A stretch of DNA of 64,000 bases from contig JASJOG010000576.1 in the NCBI GenBank assembly GCA_030142905.1, positions 42,059-106,058 of the forward strand, read 5' to 3'. This stretch comes from Heliopora coerulea. Its lineage: Eukaryota; Cnidaria; Anthozoa; Scleralcyonacea; Helioporidae. Under the pieces are notes generated by a model. That model made no database searches, was not told the DNA's origin, and saw only the letters and a list, made by a program, of their open reading frames with translations. Shown here one piece after another: positions 9,889 to 22,204 of this stretch. How positions within the stretch are numbered: the first letter of the stretch is position 1; every line of letters begins with the position of its first letter. The translations under genes were made by a program, and so were the position numbers.

Positions 9889-12829
9889 AATCATCATGCT
9901 TCCCAGTCTTCCTGTAATCGGAAATAAGCCACATCATCAGCGTGTAAGTTTTAAATACCCTCATAGGGAGTTTGGTTCGATTCGTTTTTAATACCATTAT
10001 ATATGTTAGCTAAGTCTCGTGCTGTTGGCCTCGGGCACATAAGAATTGCTTCCGTTGCCTCAGCTATTGCACAGCAGAATGGTGTTAATAGACGTCTGTT
10101 GGCGCTATAGAATACCCTTTCATGCAAATGGTTGCGTATCTGTGCTAATGAGTGTTACTTTCTATATAGAAAATTGTAGTTAAATTGTCATTTAATTGTA
10201 ATTAAACATGACAGTGGTGTTGGTGAAAGTCGATTGAACAAAATGAATGTATTTTCGCGCTAATGAATTCGAAGTTGGCGTTAATGATAGCGTATTTTCT
10301 GGTAATGAACAGTAAGAACTACTAAGAGGTGCAGTTATCTATTAGTAGTAAATGTGACACAAAATCATCCTGAAGAAATAATTTTTCGTCGCACGCTTTC
10401 CTTTGGAGATTGAGATTGTTTGGCCCAGTAAACCTGAGTCGAATGTAAGAGGAAGTCAATTCCAGCTGAATATTCCCCCTCTGAGAAAACAGAATTTCTG
10501 CATGAGCCGGCAAAATATTTTACGTCGAGTGACGCGTCAAGGCTCAGTGTCTTTCCATTAACATCAAGTCTAGATCTGTCGGACTGACCAGTTTAACTGG
10601 GCAGATGAAAAGCACTCACACTTTACATTACTCGCGTGCGAGATGTGCAATCCCAAGATCAAGAGAAGCAGATGACATTTCATCGCAAGGGGATACTGTT
10701 GGAGTGTCAGTTAATTGAGATTGTTCAGCAGAGACTTAATACAACTGTAAATGGATAGTTAAGTACGGTTGCCGAGAGACTAGAGGAAATATGAAGAAAA
10801 CTTTGCGTGCTCTACGAAGGTATCGAACAAAGGTGTTTATGTCAATACTAATTACACAACACATAAGAAATAAGCAAGTAAAGGATTTCTTAATAAGAAA
10901 GTAAAACGGGAGTAATATACAGCACATGCATCACGCGTATTACTTACATACATTACATAGATACTTAGATGTATAAACGCATTGCAATGATTACATTAAT
11001 ACATGCGTATATTAATACTCGGGTTTTCGATTTCCTGAAATCATATAGCCTTAACAGTGGAGGAACCGTCCCTGAATTTATTTGGAGTCATAATGAAATC
11101 TACGTTGAACATCTTTTGAGGCACTAAAAACTTTCGAAGGTGAAAGATGCGTTACTTTTACTCGTTAACACGATTTATTCGGCTGATATTAAACGGCAAT
11201 TAATATTGTCAGATATAAGTTTTTCACCAGTCTGTAGCGCAACGTCAAAACCCATTTTTATTTTGTTTGAAAAGAAACGTTTTAAATTAACAATACTTAA
11301 AATCTTACCTTTCCAAATCCTTTCTATATTCTCTTTTTAATTCATAAGCACTATTGAGAAGATTATCTTTAAACCAAGAGTCTTCTCCTGAAAAAAGATA
11401 AACAACGTTGGTTGTTCAGATAATTCATGATTCATTCCGTTGAAACCTGATGTTAACATTAATCCAAATTTAGCAGCCACCCTCTCCTTTGCTCGGCAAA
11501 ATATTGGTCTAGTAACGAATGTTAAATGTTTCAACGCCACTGCCATAAAGATCTATGCGACAAATATCTTATGTTAACGATAGTTCTTCTTTGGTTAGAT
11601 GCACCTTGTCTTGAGCTTATGATGCTTACTAGCAGCATGTTAAAATGGTATCCGTTGGTGTTAGTGATATACTACAGGAGTCGGGCATGCTTTGAGCCCT
11701 CTCAGGCAAACGTTTGGAGGCTTGGAAGGTATGACGTCTTGAAATCCTTCTTTTTGGAATAAAAAGTTCTCAAAGTCATGGTTAATTCTCTGGACTAGTT
11801 TCATGGGGACCTCTATACTCCTATAAATTCCGTTTCGTTAACTGAAACTGCTTAACAACTTCTCATTATTTCCAATAACTCAGAAGGACCTCGACTGAAC
11901 AGACATGAAGAAAGCTGAGCGTTTGCCATTGCCGTTTGTTCCCATTACTCAGATTTTTCGTCTTTTTTTCCCAGCATCTCATAAACGGGTATAGGTACGA
12001 GTTTGGGGTAATCAAGTTTCCAAGGTAAATTTCACATAATTTCGTTAGGGCAATTTTCAACTTTTTTTTAAGTTATGTCTAAAGAAACAAAACGAGGAAA
12101 ATAAATAAAAACTGAACAAAACACAAATGAAAGAATTATTTACTGAAAAGTATGGATATCTCCTCAGGAATCGAGTCCGGCATGTCAAAGTTGGTAAGCA
12201 AGACAATAGGGAACTTAAGATGATTCTTTAGGAATGACGAGTCCTTACGAAAGAACATTTGATCCATAAGAAAAAAAATGAATCCTGGCTACTCTTAAGT
12301 TTATCTCGACGTCATTCTTGAAATCACCATAGTGTTACATACAGTATTACTTGGTTATCACGACCATGCATGTTGACACTGAGAGTTTAGAAGTTTGCTG
12401 TTTATTTTTAATCTATAAATTTATTAATCAACCAACCAAGGTTGTTCAGAAATGTTGAAGAAGACGAAATAGAATACCCAGGGTTCATTATTATGGAAAT
12501 TTAGAGTGGTTTCATTTTAAATACTACAAGTTTGTTTGTTCATTGCCGCCCGGCACCTTTATTAAACTTCCCTACTGCCACTTCGCAGAATCAAATCTCT
12601 TGGATTGCTTTTCATTTACGTTTGGCCTATTTTCTGGTGCAGTCGATCAAGAAAACGAAAAAGAACAAGCCTCAGTCGGCGGTTTGCTACTTGTTTCATC
12701 GTGCCGATCTAATAAGGATCACAGACTCAGATTATGACCCCACGGTCTTTGATTTTTCCCTTTATGTCTTGTTTACATATTGTGAATCGCAGGCGGATTG
12801 TTATCTACAGAGAAGTTAACTTTTCCATG
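9889..12829. other. Non-coding stretch, nothing recognised
   Basis: About 2.9 kb of AT-rich sequence. I see only short chance open frames, no splice-bounded conserved exon and no paired transposon ends. Confidence 0.5.
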
Positions 12830-13048
12830 TACAGGGGGTGGACAAAAAAAAGTGGCCATCCTCAAAAATATAGTCAATTTGGTATGACTATCACAGGAAG
12901 AAAAGAAATTAAGGAAAACCATGTATTTTTAGAATGCCTTCTTCGACATCTGATTAAAAAGGTTCTGAAATATTAGTCGTAATATGAAAATAAGAGCCCA
13001 GCTCAAAACTCTCACGGAAAGAGACATTTATTAAAAATATACTGAACC

Positions 13049-13081
13049 GACGTTTCGTCGCTAGTCGCGCGACATCTTCAG
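13049..13081 (-). ncRNA. Hammerhead-ribozyme-like motif of Penelope type
   Basis: Minus strand: CTGAAGA, T, a GTCGC/GCGAC hairpin, then GAAACGTC. This matches the CUGANGA / GAAA / UH core layout, with the extra T seen in all the copies here. Stem I is poorly paired in this copy, so activity is doubtful. Confidence 0.45.
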
Positions 13082-13440
13082 ACTAGGAATGAATCCTGAG
13101 AATTTGCATATAACTGTCCCACCTCTTTTAAGCCCCTTTATTATCGTAGATATGTTGATGACTTTTATTATTTTTCGATTTCAAGAGCATGTCCAACCTT
13201 TTTTTAGATTATCTCAACCGAAAAAAAAAAAAAATAATAATAATTTTAGTTGTAAACTAGAAACCAACGGAACACTTCCCTTCCTTGATGTCTCCATTGA
13301 ACGTAGTACTGTTTTCTCAATTTTGGTTTACCGTAAACCCTCTTTCAGCGGCCTCTACTAATTTTAATAGCTTTATCCCTCTTTCATTTAAACGCAATCT
13401 CAATATTGTTTACTAGATAGGTATTTTAAGATATGTTAAA

Positions 13441-13737
13441 AGGTAAAGGTAAAGTGCTTTTATTTATACTGGATAACCCTATCAGCTATCTAAGCTGGTC
13501 TCCCTAGAGGTCCAGTAAGGGCCTACCCTCATGGGTCCAGTGTTATGACAGGAGGAAATCGGAGGACCCGAAGAAAACCTTCGATGCTTGGTAGAGTCAA
13601 ACTGGGCAACACTCTTCTCACATGTGACCGAGGCAACTTTTAATCAGATTACTGCACGCGGCCGGAATCGAACCCTAGTCACAGTGGTGAGAGACACATG
13701 CACTACCGCTGTGCCACCAGATATCCCCATGATATCA
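13441..13737 (-). repeat. tRNA-derived SINE
   Basis: On the minus strand the 5' part reads TGGTGGCACAGCGGTAGTG (box A-like) and about 30 bp later GGTTCGATTCC (box B). The rest is unrelated body sequence ending in a CTTTTACCTTTACC-like tail. It interrupts the Penelope fragment. Confidence 0.65.
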
Positions 13738-13879
13738 CCCCATCAGGTTTTTCATTTTGAAGTATTGCAACTTAAGAATATTTTACTTAGCAACGGTTGC
13801 CCCTCAGCATTTCTTGAACACTGCCTTAGCGTTTTTCTAGACAAAACTTTTTCCGTTCCTGTTTCTTTAGAGGGTTGAG

Positions 13880-14470
13880 ATGCAAATTAGAAGGAATCAC
13901 GAGATTCTTCGCTTGCTTAAAGTTAGAGTTAGCACAAACCCAATTTCGAAAAAATTCAACATAAGCTATTCTAAAGCAAAAATTTTTTGTATTAAGCTAA
14001 ACTGGAGTGGAGATTGCAGTCGTGTTCCTGATTCTGGACGGAATCTATTGATCGATTTGACCGTTCTATTATTAAAAGTTACAAATCTGGCATTTCAACC
14101 AAACAAGACCTAGCTGATAAATTGGAAGCTCATACGGGGAACAAAGTTTCCGTCAAAACCATTAAGCCCCGCTTAAAAGAGAAAGATATCAAATGGAGAA
14201 AAAAAAATCCAAGAAACCATTTGTGAGTGAGAAGAATCGCTTATCGCGATTATCATTTGCTCGTGAGCACATTAGTGTGAGTATTGATGAATGGAAATGC
14301 GTTGTCCTAAATCCCATTGAAAATTTATGGGCTGAGTTGAACTGTCTAACAAAAGACCGAAAGTCAAAAAACGAAAACGAACTTTTTGAAGTATTCAAAA
14401 ATGGATTGCAAGCAATCACAGAACAATTTTTGTATCAGCTCATTGAGAGCATGCCTCGTTGATGTAAAGC
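13880..14470 (+). pseudogene. Tc1-like transposase remnant, catalytic core deleted
   Basis: The N-terminal helix-turn-helix region (MQIRRNHEILRLL...SKKFNIS, about 13880-13990) is followed, after frameshifts and a jump, by LNPIENLWAELN and a C-terminal region ending LIESMPR-stop-CKAVIKS. The two catalytic Asp motifs are missing; WKCVV runs directly into the PIENLW motif. The copy at 33739-34380 has the same deletion, so the deleted form pre-dates the duplication or itself transposed. Confidence 0.85.
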
Positions 14471-14812
14471 TGTTATCAAATCAGAGTGAGTGCATACAGT
14501 AGGTGTGTATCGAAATTACTGTTGTTGTAGTAGTTTTTAAATAAACTTGCTTGATGATTATGTGAACGAATTCTTGAGAGTCAAAATGAAGAACATCAGA
14601 AATGTACCAGGAATTTGTAAACTATCATCATTAAAACTGCTTAACGTTTGTTTATTTTAAATACCAGTGATTAACATTAAGATTTGAGATATTGTTTCGA
14701 CGCATACATGCTAAAACGATCATTCATTAACCATGTCTGTTCTTCCTGTGATGATTGTGTTAAGGTAACCATAATTTCTGAGAATGGCCACTTTTTTTGT
14801 CCACCCCCTGTA

Positions 14813-15030
14813 GATGGTCATATTAAATATGACCCTTCGACCAAACAAATTCTGTTTTCCCTTGCCAAAGACAGCGATGCTTCCTTTTTTTTGAGATATT
14901 TACTTCACACTGGATCGTTTCGGATACTCAAGCCCGGATTAAAGGACCAAGGGGCCAATTGCCCGAGGCGACACGTCATCGGGGGCGCCACACAAAAGCA
15001 ATAACGACAATAGTTATAAGTTATGCAAAA
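14813..15030. repeat. Duplicated flank, inverted copy at 33191-33406
   Basis: Sequence just outside the Tc1 end (blocks CTTGCCAAAGACAGCGATGC, CAAGCCCGGATTAAAGG, CCACACAAAAGCAA) recurs in reverse complement next to the second Tc1 copy. The similarity therefore extends beyond the transposon. Confidence 0.8.
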
Positions 15031-15194
15031 TATGAAAAATACATATATCAAAAATAACAACAGCAATGCAAAAAACAAAAAAGATCCAAAACACATCAGG
15101 CCCGCTATCGTTTGCAGTTGCTATGTAAGCGACGTTTAAAATCAAGAATAAATCGAATTCACGATCAGGTATATCATCTATTTATAACTAAAAT

Positions 15195-15560
15195 CTATGT
15201 AGTCTTAACAAAAATATCAAAGCGTAGCACCATATGCGAAATAGAGCCATTAAGCTACGAGTTCAAAGACCTGGACCCAAACTCGAACTCGAAATTCCAT
15301 ATCTTTAAAAGCAAAAATCTTTCGATCTAGGAAAAGATTAGTAAATTTTTCCATAGTGTGAAACATGACCTGAGCATTGTTAACTTGACGAGAGAACATA
15401 AGTTGACCCATTAACCGAACTGGGCAATTCTATAGTGCGCTGGTACAAATGAGCCATAATACAAAAATACCTAAAACTTCAATCTAACTGTATTGTTCAT
15501 TTATCAAAAGAGATGTCTAGCTTGGTTTGAATACTTTCACGAGAATACTCGCGTATTCAA
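15195..15560. repeat. Mosaic of inverted duplications with 19.5 kb and 23-24 kb
   Basis: 15196-15255 is the reverse complement of about 23985-24045, 15270-15475 of about 23060-23300, and 15500-15560 of about 19495-19560. No gene recognised. Confidence 0.7.
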
Positions 15561-15960
15561 TGTATCGGCGAATTACGATAAGGACTGTGTGTAGTCAGTG
15601 AAAGCGCGTCTAGTTGATCGCTCCGTAAGAAAGTTGAAACAGGAGTGAATTTAGGCGGGGGCGCATTGGACTCAAACCAACCCCTTTTTGATCAGTTGTC
15701 GTATGATCTTTTTGCTGGGTAACAAAACTCAAGCATCAGACATGTCGACCACCAAGAAGAAAGATGATTATTTTCAGAGAAATTTGGACAAACAACAAAG
15801 AAACTAAAAGGTCAGTACAAAAAATTCAAATTGGAAAAACAGCGGAAACAGCAGTAGCATAGAAAATTCTTCCACTACGCCAGATATTGACGTAAATTTG
15901 TAAAAAAATTTGCATTCCCGTATTTTGAATATTCTGTATCCGTCTTTGTTGTAAAACTAA

Positions 15961-16170
15961 GTGAACCATCGAGACCTAACAAAAGACAACAATTTGCACT
16001 TCTCCAGTGAGTCTACCACATTGGCTCCCAACGGGAAAAGATAGTGCGAAAAACCCATTTAGGTTTGATAAAACTACTCTCGATATCCGTTGACAGATTG
16101 ATTTTCCACTCGCCTTTTTCCGTTCACATTTTGTTTTTATTTTCATAAAGATATAGCTGAACGATAGCGG
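15961..16170. repeat. Direct repeat with 18930-19110
   Basis: Shared blocks in the same orientation: GGGAAAAGATA-TGCGAAAAA, CATTTAGGTTT, TTGACAGATT, TTTTTATTTTCATAAAGATAT. The foldback element lies between the two copies, so they may be a once contiguous sequence plus a duplicate. No gene. Confidence 0.65.
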
Positions 16171-16184
16171 CTATCTATAAAAGG

Positions 16185-17885
16185 AGGAACGCGGAATTGT
16201 GGGACCGCGGAACCGGGGAACCGAGGAATCGATGAATAGGTTCCTATTTACAAAAATCAGAACGATAGTAGGTTTACATAACTCATGGCTTAAGGCGGCT
16301 CCTGCACTTTTGACGAATCTTTATGACTGTTAACCTTCAAAGGCAACTTCGTTATTGTTTCAACTGCCAGTCCCACTAGGTCATTCCACGATTGGCAGTC
16401 CTTATGCCGAACATCTTGTAAGAATTGAAGAAAGTGTTGCATATTCCAAGAGCTAGAAAGGCGCAAGTGGTGTAACGTTGCCGAAAGTCCAGGGTAGATG
16501 TCAAGGTTCTGGGGTAAAATGTCCAGGGTAGAGAGTAAAATGTTAAGTGTCTACAAATATTGAAAACGGCAGAATAACTTATTAATAAAAACTTAAAGAT
16601 ATAGAGATACGTGTTCTAAAAGAACTAGGTATTCCCTGTAAAAAGTCGATAAGAACGCACAAATAGCCGTGTTCTCGCCCCGAAGCATGTCTGCTAGTCT
16701 ATTTGACCTGTAAAACGTAAAAGACCAAATAGCGATCAATTTCATGCACAAATAAGACTAAGAAAAGACGTATGTGACCCGTGAACTGCCATTAAAGTGA
16801 TTTTTAAGCCAGTTTTCTGTGGGTCAGATTTATTGAATATGAAATGTCATTTCGGTGCCGCGTAAACACCTTCGCTCGTATGAACGAATGTCTTCATCAC
16901 GCGCAGCATGGAGAACAACGCTATGGCTACGTTTACATTAGAACAAATCTCTCAATGTTCGTGGGCAATTTGGAGACTTTTTCTTCAGATTGAAATGGCC
17001 TTTTACACTCAAGAAACGAATCCAGTGTAGAAAGTCTTCGGACTGCGCACGAATCCGGAAAAATTTGGTCTAATATAAACATAGCCATGGTGTTGTTCTC
17101 CCTGCTGCGAGTTATGAAGACATTCGATACATAGTAAGGTGTTCACGAGGCACCGAAATGACATTTCATATTCAGTTAGTTTGACCCAAAGAAAACTGGC
17201 CTAAAAGACACTTTAATGGCAATTCACGGGCCACATACGTCTTTTGTTAGTCTTATTTGTGTATGATGTTCATCGCTACTTAACCTTCTACTTTTCGCAG
17301 GCGAAATGGGCTAGCAGACATGCCTTGGGGTGAAAATGCGGCTATTTGTGTATTGTTATCCAGTTTTTACCAATAGGATGGGAATACCTAGTTCTTCTGG
17401 AGCACCTATCTATATATCTTTAAGTGTTTATTATAAGTTTATTCAGCCTTTTTTCGACATTTTTACACACTGATCTTTTTACTCTCGACCCTCAATTTCT
17501 TAACCCGAACCTCGACATCTACCCTCGACGCTTGGCTACATTACACTTTGGTTTTTCCAGATCTTGGAATACTGGACGCTTTCTTAAATTCTTACAAGAT
17601 GTTCGGCACCAAGTCTGCCGATCGAAAGAAAACCTACTGAGACTGGTAGTTGAAACGACGACAAAGCTTCCTTTGAAGGTTAACAGTCGTAAAGATTCGT
17701 CAGAAGTGCAGAAGCCGTCTGAAGCCAAGGTTTATAGACTTTCGCATATAACTGCCTTCTTACTATCGTTCTGATTTTTGTACATAGGAACCTATTCCCC
17801 GATTCCACGATTGCCCGATTCTCCGGTTTGCCGATTCCTCGATTCCTCGATTACCAGATTCCTGGGTTCCCCGATTCCCCTTTGC
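16185..17885. repeat. Giant imperfect foldback (about 1.7 kb, centre near 17.0 kb)
   Basis: Left-arm landmarks recur in reverse complement and reverse order on the right: ATAGGTTCCTATTTACAAAAATCAGAACGATAGTA, TTAACCTTCAAAGG, ACATCTTGTAAGAATT, GAACTAGGTATTCCC and ATGAAATGTCATTTCGGTGC. The centre is near AATCCAGTGTAGAAAG (about 17025). The outer ends carry short degenerate GGAACCG / CGATTCCTCGATTCC tandem repeats (about 16187-16235 and 17790-17880), as in foldback-type elements. Open frames inside are incidental. Confidence 0.7.
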
Positions 17886-17959
17886 CCATTTTGAAGCATA
17901 GACGTAGAGTTTTGCTTTTGTCTGGGGGGACTGAAATTCGAGGACGAGGTGCATGAGTG

Positions 17960-18563
17960 GCGTGACCTCTTGGTGATTGTGCGAATCGAGTTCTACGGAA
18001 AATTACCAACATCTGATCGTTACTGACACGGAATAAACCTTGTGTCACTGATTGTTTTCCCTTACTTGAGACCATTGAAACTTCAGCCCGATGAAATCTG
18101 ATTTTTCGTGAGACTGAAACTTTTCCAGAGCCTTTTTCCAAATTCCAAAACCGTCTTCTACAAAGCACTTGGAGGAACTGATTTGGGTTGAGGAAGTAGG
18201 CAATGGCATACCGTCATCGCTTGCAGTTGTACAAATGCTACAAAAAGCTCTCTGTTTTTCATTCTCGTAAAATAACCATTCAAGCTTACGTTTCCAACTT
18301 TGTTGAAAAGTTCTTCCACATTTTCCCTTGGCCTTGTTTTCATGTTCTTTTTCCGTATTTTGGCTACTGTTAGTGCTGCAGTCCGCCGTAAATTCGACAG
18401 ACAACGATGAACCAGCTCCGTCGTCATAATCTGCATCCGAACAACTGATTCCTACATCATAATTTAAATTTAAATGTCTAGATTCATTATCACTTGAGGG
18501 AGTTAAGGACCGAGACGGTTCATCGCTAAGTTCGCGTGGTTTTCTGATAACAAATTTGTCCAT
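17960..18563 (-). pseudogene. hAT transposase N-terminus with TTF-type zinc finger
   Basis: From ATG at 18563 the minus strand starts MDKFVIRK, has a Ser/Asp-rich stretch, then FQQSWKRKLEWLFYENEKQR and AFCSICTTA, the TTF zinc-finger signature of ZMYM/KIAA-type hAT transposases, followed by FQSHEKSDFHRAEV. A frameshift near 18090 moves the reading into a second frame ending near 17960. No catalytic or dimerisation region follows. It may have travelled with the adjacent foldback or be a separate truncated hAT. Confidence 0.7.
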
Positions 18564-19694
18564 TACAGAGTCTGTAATTTACATTTGTCCATATTCTTGA
18601 ACGGAAAATATGGAAATATGGCGCACAACCTCGTTTCCAGAGCCTGCGTTCCTGTTGGTCTCCGCCTGCCACTCGGTTCGAACTTCATTTAGCCCTGATC
18701 ATATTGTATCACGACGTCCTACCTCAACAAAACACTGACCCTAAACACTTAGCTTCTAATTTATGAATTTGGCCTCTAATTTGTGAATGGTGATTGATGA
18801 ATCACTTGCTGCAAAATTTCTGGGGGTCTAAGCCCCCCATTAAGATTTCTGGGGGGTAAGATCCCCTTAGCCCCCATACTCTACGCCAATGTTTTGAAGA
18901 TAGCCGTTTTGGTTCAGTTGCATGAGAACAGCTCGAGCTCAAGACAGTGGATCTACCATATTACCTCCCAAAGGGAAAAGATAATGCGAAAAAAACATTT
19001 AGGTTTAATAAGAAAACTCCTGAAATCCCTTGACAGATTAAATTTCCATGCGTTTTTTAATTCCATACTTGGTTTTTATTTTCATAAAGATATAACTGAA
19101 TGATACATGCAGCTACACGTTTTGCGTTAGAGGTATATTGATTGGTTCGAAACATTCTCACTGCACTGCATTTCATTTGAAATACGTTTCAGCATGTTAT
19201 TAGTGAGCACAAATTGGAAAGAATGAACTGTTTATGTCTTAGACAATATTGAATTTTGGTTCGCTTGCTTAGTTTCTTTCTCTGCGTCATTTTATATATC
19301 ATTATGATCGTTAGAATTATATGTACGTTGCCACTGTTACCAGATCCAACCGAACGTTCTGGTGTCATGAGCTATGAAAGTGTAACGTGTGTAACTTCTC
19401 GTGTTAAATTTACAATGTGTTGCATTACCGTTTCGAAATATTTTTTATGGGAGCAGCAACTTGAGCCTTTACATTGATGGGGGAGTGGCAAACGTGAGTA
19501 TTCTAGTGAAAATATTCAAACCAAGCTAGACATCTCTTTTGACAAATATGCAATAAAGGTACATTAAAGTTTTAGATATTTTTTGCGTCTACGTTGCTTA
19601 GCAACGTAAGCGCAATGTCATCGAGAGAGTTCTGGCTAGCTATATGGCTGGTTGTGTTCGGTCGACGATTTTGTGACGTAACAAGCGGTGGTAT
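18564..19694. other. Repeat-derived non-coding stretch
   Basis: Contains the second copy of the 15961-16170 direct repeat (18930-19110) and an inverted copy of 15500-15560 (about 19495-19560). Otherwise nothing recognised. Confidence 0.5.
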
Positions 19695-21703
19695 CACTGA
19701 TCTCTAAATAAGACTGGATAGAGCAACTGAGCTCAAAAAGTGAAGCCAGAAGTTAAGGAGCGGCGGCCATATTGGAAGGACCCAACCTGGCCCCTAACAA
19801 TATGACGTAAATAGGAGTCGTAGCGGTTGAACGGCATTTTTCGCCAATTTCAGAGGGGTTGAGATGACTTGACAACGAAATTAAGGTTCTTAATCTTATT
19901 TTAAGTAATAAATAAGTATTCTGAATAGTTTTTTGTTTCGCAAAGGCTTTATCTTGCGAAATGCACCCGTCTGCGTACTTGCTTCAAAATTTGATAAATG
20001 TCTACCGAGTCTGTGAGAGACTCTTGTGTATTTGTTTCTCTCTTTGTTTTTTAAGTAACTCTTATTATTTGCCAATTTTCTGTGATATGTTTTGCTTAAA
20101 TCCTGATACATTTGTTGCTGATAAAACCCCAGGATGCATTAAACTGCAAATTTCCCCCTCATGCTGTACATGTGTTTGAACACTTGAATCGAAATATGTG
20201 GAAATCGAACTTGGTCGTTTATTTGAAGAGTTCTAACATGAAACCTCATAGTAAGGTTTTCGTGGTCGTATTTCAGTGAGATATTCTCGTGTATGACTTG
20301 CCTACATTGTCTTAAAGTGAAACTCTACTGCTAGTTCCAGGTCAGCGACACATTGATAAACACCTTTCCTTAACAATCTTCGCCTTTGTACCTCAATAGT
20401 TTGAACATCTCACTATTTCTCAGGTGCACATGGTATGTTTGCATGTCTGTCTTTCTGGGTATATATTTAGTTTTTCACCACAATTAACTCTACTGGTCTT
20501 CCATGGATAGGTGAACACTTACACAAATGCATGCAGTGACTGGGGAGGTTATCCAATATTACTGTAGATTAGATTTTGGTTCTTACTGTTGCTAGAAGAG
20601 GACAAATTTAACTTTTTCTGATTTTGTATGATAAAAGTTGGCTTTTGTTTCCTTCTCAAGATAACAATAATGGATTTTGCTGTAGCACTTTGCTATGCAC
20701 TTGATAAGGGCAAAAATGTGACTTTAATCAACAGGAGAATTTACCATACAGCACATTGAGCTCTGTGAACACTTTAAAGAAAAAACCTAACCAATTTTCG
20801 TTTGACTTAGACCCAAAAGTTCGCCCTCAACTCCAACTCACAAAGCAGCTTCAAACAACATATTTCAGATTGATTCGCATGAATGATTTGATTACTGTAC
20901 AAGTACAACAATATTGATCAAGCTGTAACTAGAAGCCATATCAAAAACGTGAAAAACATATTAAAAAATTTCATACTAAATCACAACAAACGACTGTGAA
21001 CTCATGTTTACTACATGCACTAGTGCAAACAAAATGCATGTATTGAACCTTTATAAGAGTACAGAAACCATCTTCTCTGATCAGCAACATCTAGCAGTAA
21101 ATTGGGTTTGCATGGTTCATTCAATAATTGATCCCGGCAAAAGAGTTAGTCAAAGTTTATTTTCGTCAAAAGCTCATCGCCATTGATAGTGAAGAAATTG
21201 TTGAATTTGCTTGACAAATACAGTAATTTAAAACCTCGAATACATACACTTGGTAAACCCGAGATCCGAAAAACAATGACAAGAAGAATACAGAAACGGT
21301 AATATCTCCTCTTTATTGCTAAGTCACTGCCAAACTGCTAAAGTTCACAGTGTTATCGGCCACTGTTTTCTTACTTTAGTCACATTTCTTCAAAGAGGTG
21401 GCCGGCACTGGTCTTCGCTTGGGTAAAAATCATCGAATTTCTGCTGATTTTCAGTTACTCTGGCCACGTTTAAAGTTCTCCACCATCGAAAGATACAATT
21501 TATTGCTAAAAATGTAATGGTTAACTGGTTTTCGTTGAAATCGCAACCATTAAGAGCGAAAATCATAATTCAGTAATAGCCCTATAACTACAAGTGGGTC
21601 CTTCCAATATGGCCGCTTGAGATTTTCAGCTTCACTTCTGGCTTCAATTTTCGGTGAGCGAGAGACTGGAGTTGCTCTATCCAGTCTTATTTACAGATCA
21701 GTG
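19695..21703. mobile_element. Non-autonomous DNA transposon, CACTGATCT ends, 8-bp TSD
   Basis: Ends CACTGATCTCTAAATAAGAC and (reversed) CACTGATCTGTAAATAAGAC form inverted repeats that extend about 100 bp with gaps (GACTGGATAGAGCAACT, GAAGCCAGAAG, GCGGCCATATTGGAAGGACCC). Identical GGTGGTAT lies outside both ends (19687-19694, 21704-21711). The 2-kb interior has no transposase. The 8-bp duplication fits hAT or P; the terminal sequence is not a standard hAT CAG end, so I leave the superfamily open. Confidence 0.8.
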
Positions 21704-22204
21704 GGTGGTATTCAGCAGTGGTATTCATTGGTATGTTGTCTAGCTGTCATAACAGGTCAGGTGATCTTAGCTTTACGTGGTCTAGTTTTTTCAAGGTCTG
21801 TCGTCCATGGTGAAATATTTCTACTTCTTTCTTCGATTCCTGGGGAGACTTTGTCGAGGTAAGATCACAAGCTGCAACTTATAAATGGTCAGTTAAATTA
21901 ATCCATATGAAATTTGTTGATACATCATGTAATTTTAGTATGTGTTGCTTAATTTAATGATTGTTGCTTGATTGCTTCTACTTCGTTGCAAATATTTCAA
22001 CCACGAATTTGACGACAGTGTATTTGTTTCTCGTTCGTCAATCGTCGTAACATGGACCATTTATGAAACTATGATTTACGCTAACTAAAGACTATCTATT
22101 TTTTAATGTGATTTATATTTTTTCTCTTTTAGGAACGATTATACTGTGAAGATTTGTCAGTTCATGCAGATTCTATCTGCGAGTGCGTATCTCGCAACTC
22201 ATAT

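Larger units (their letters stand above)
13040..13878 (+). pseudogene. Penelope-like element fragment (RT region), interrupted
   Basis: Plus-strand fragments read NFSCKLETNGTLPFLDVSIE and VYRKPSFSGLY (about 13240-13360), then FHFEVLQLKNILLSNGCPS and FLDKTFSVP (about 13750-13860). These are conserved blocks downstream of the reverse transcriptase palm in Penelope-like elements. A tRNA-derived SINE (13441-13737) separates them. A hammerhead-like motif lies at 13049-13081 on the opposite strand. The fragment sits inside the Tc1 element and is non-functional. Confidence 0.8.
12832..14810 (+). mobile_element. Tc1-like element, internally deleted, with nested Penelope fragment and SINE
   Basis: Ends are CAGGGGGTGGACAAAAAAAA on the left and the matching CCACCCCCTG on the right, with about 60 bp of inverted similarity. 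TA lies outside both ends (12830-12831 and 14811-14812). It holds a remnant Tc1 transposase. From about 12985 to 13872 it has taken an insertion (Penelope fragment plus SINE) that the inverted paralogue at 33407-34804 lacks. Confidence 0.88.

Noticed and set aside
10736..12060. Several 60-80 codon open frames
   Set aside because: No domain, no splice-bounded conservation, no paralogue in the window; expected by chance in AT-rich DNA.
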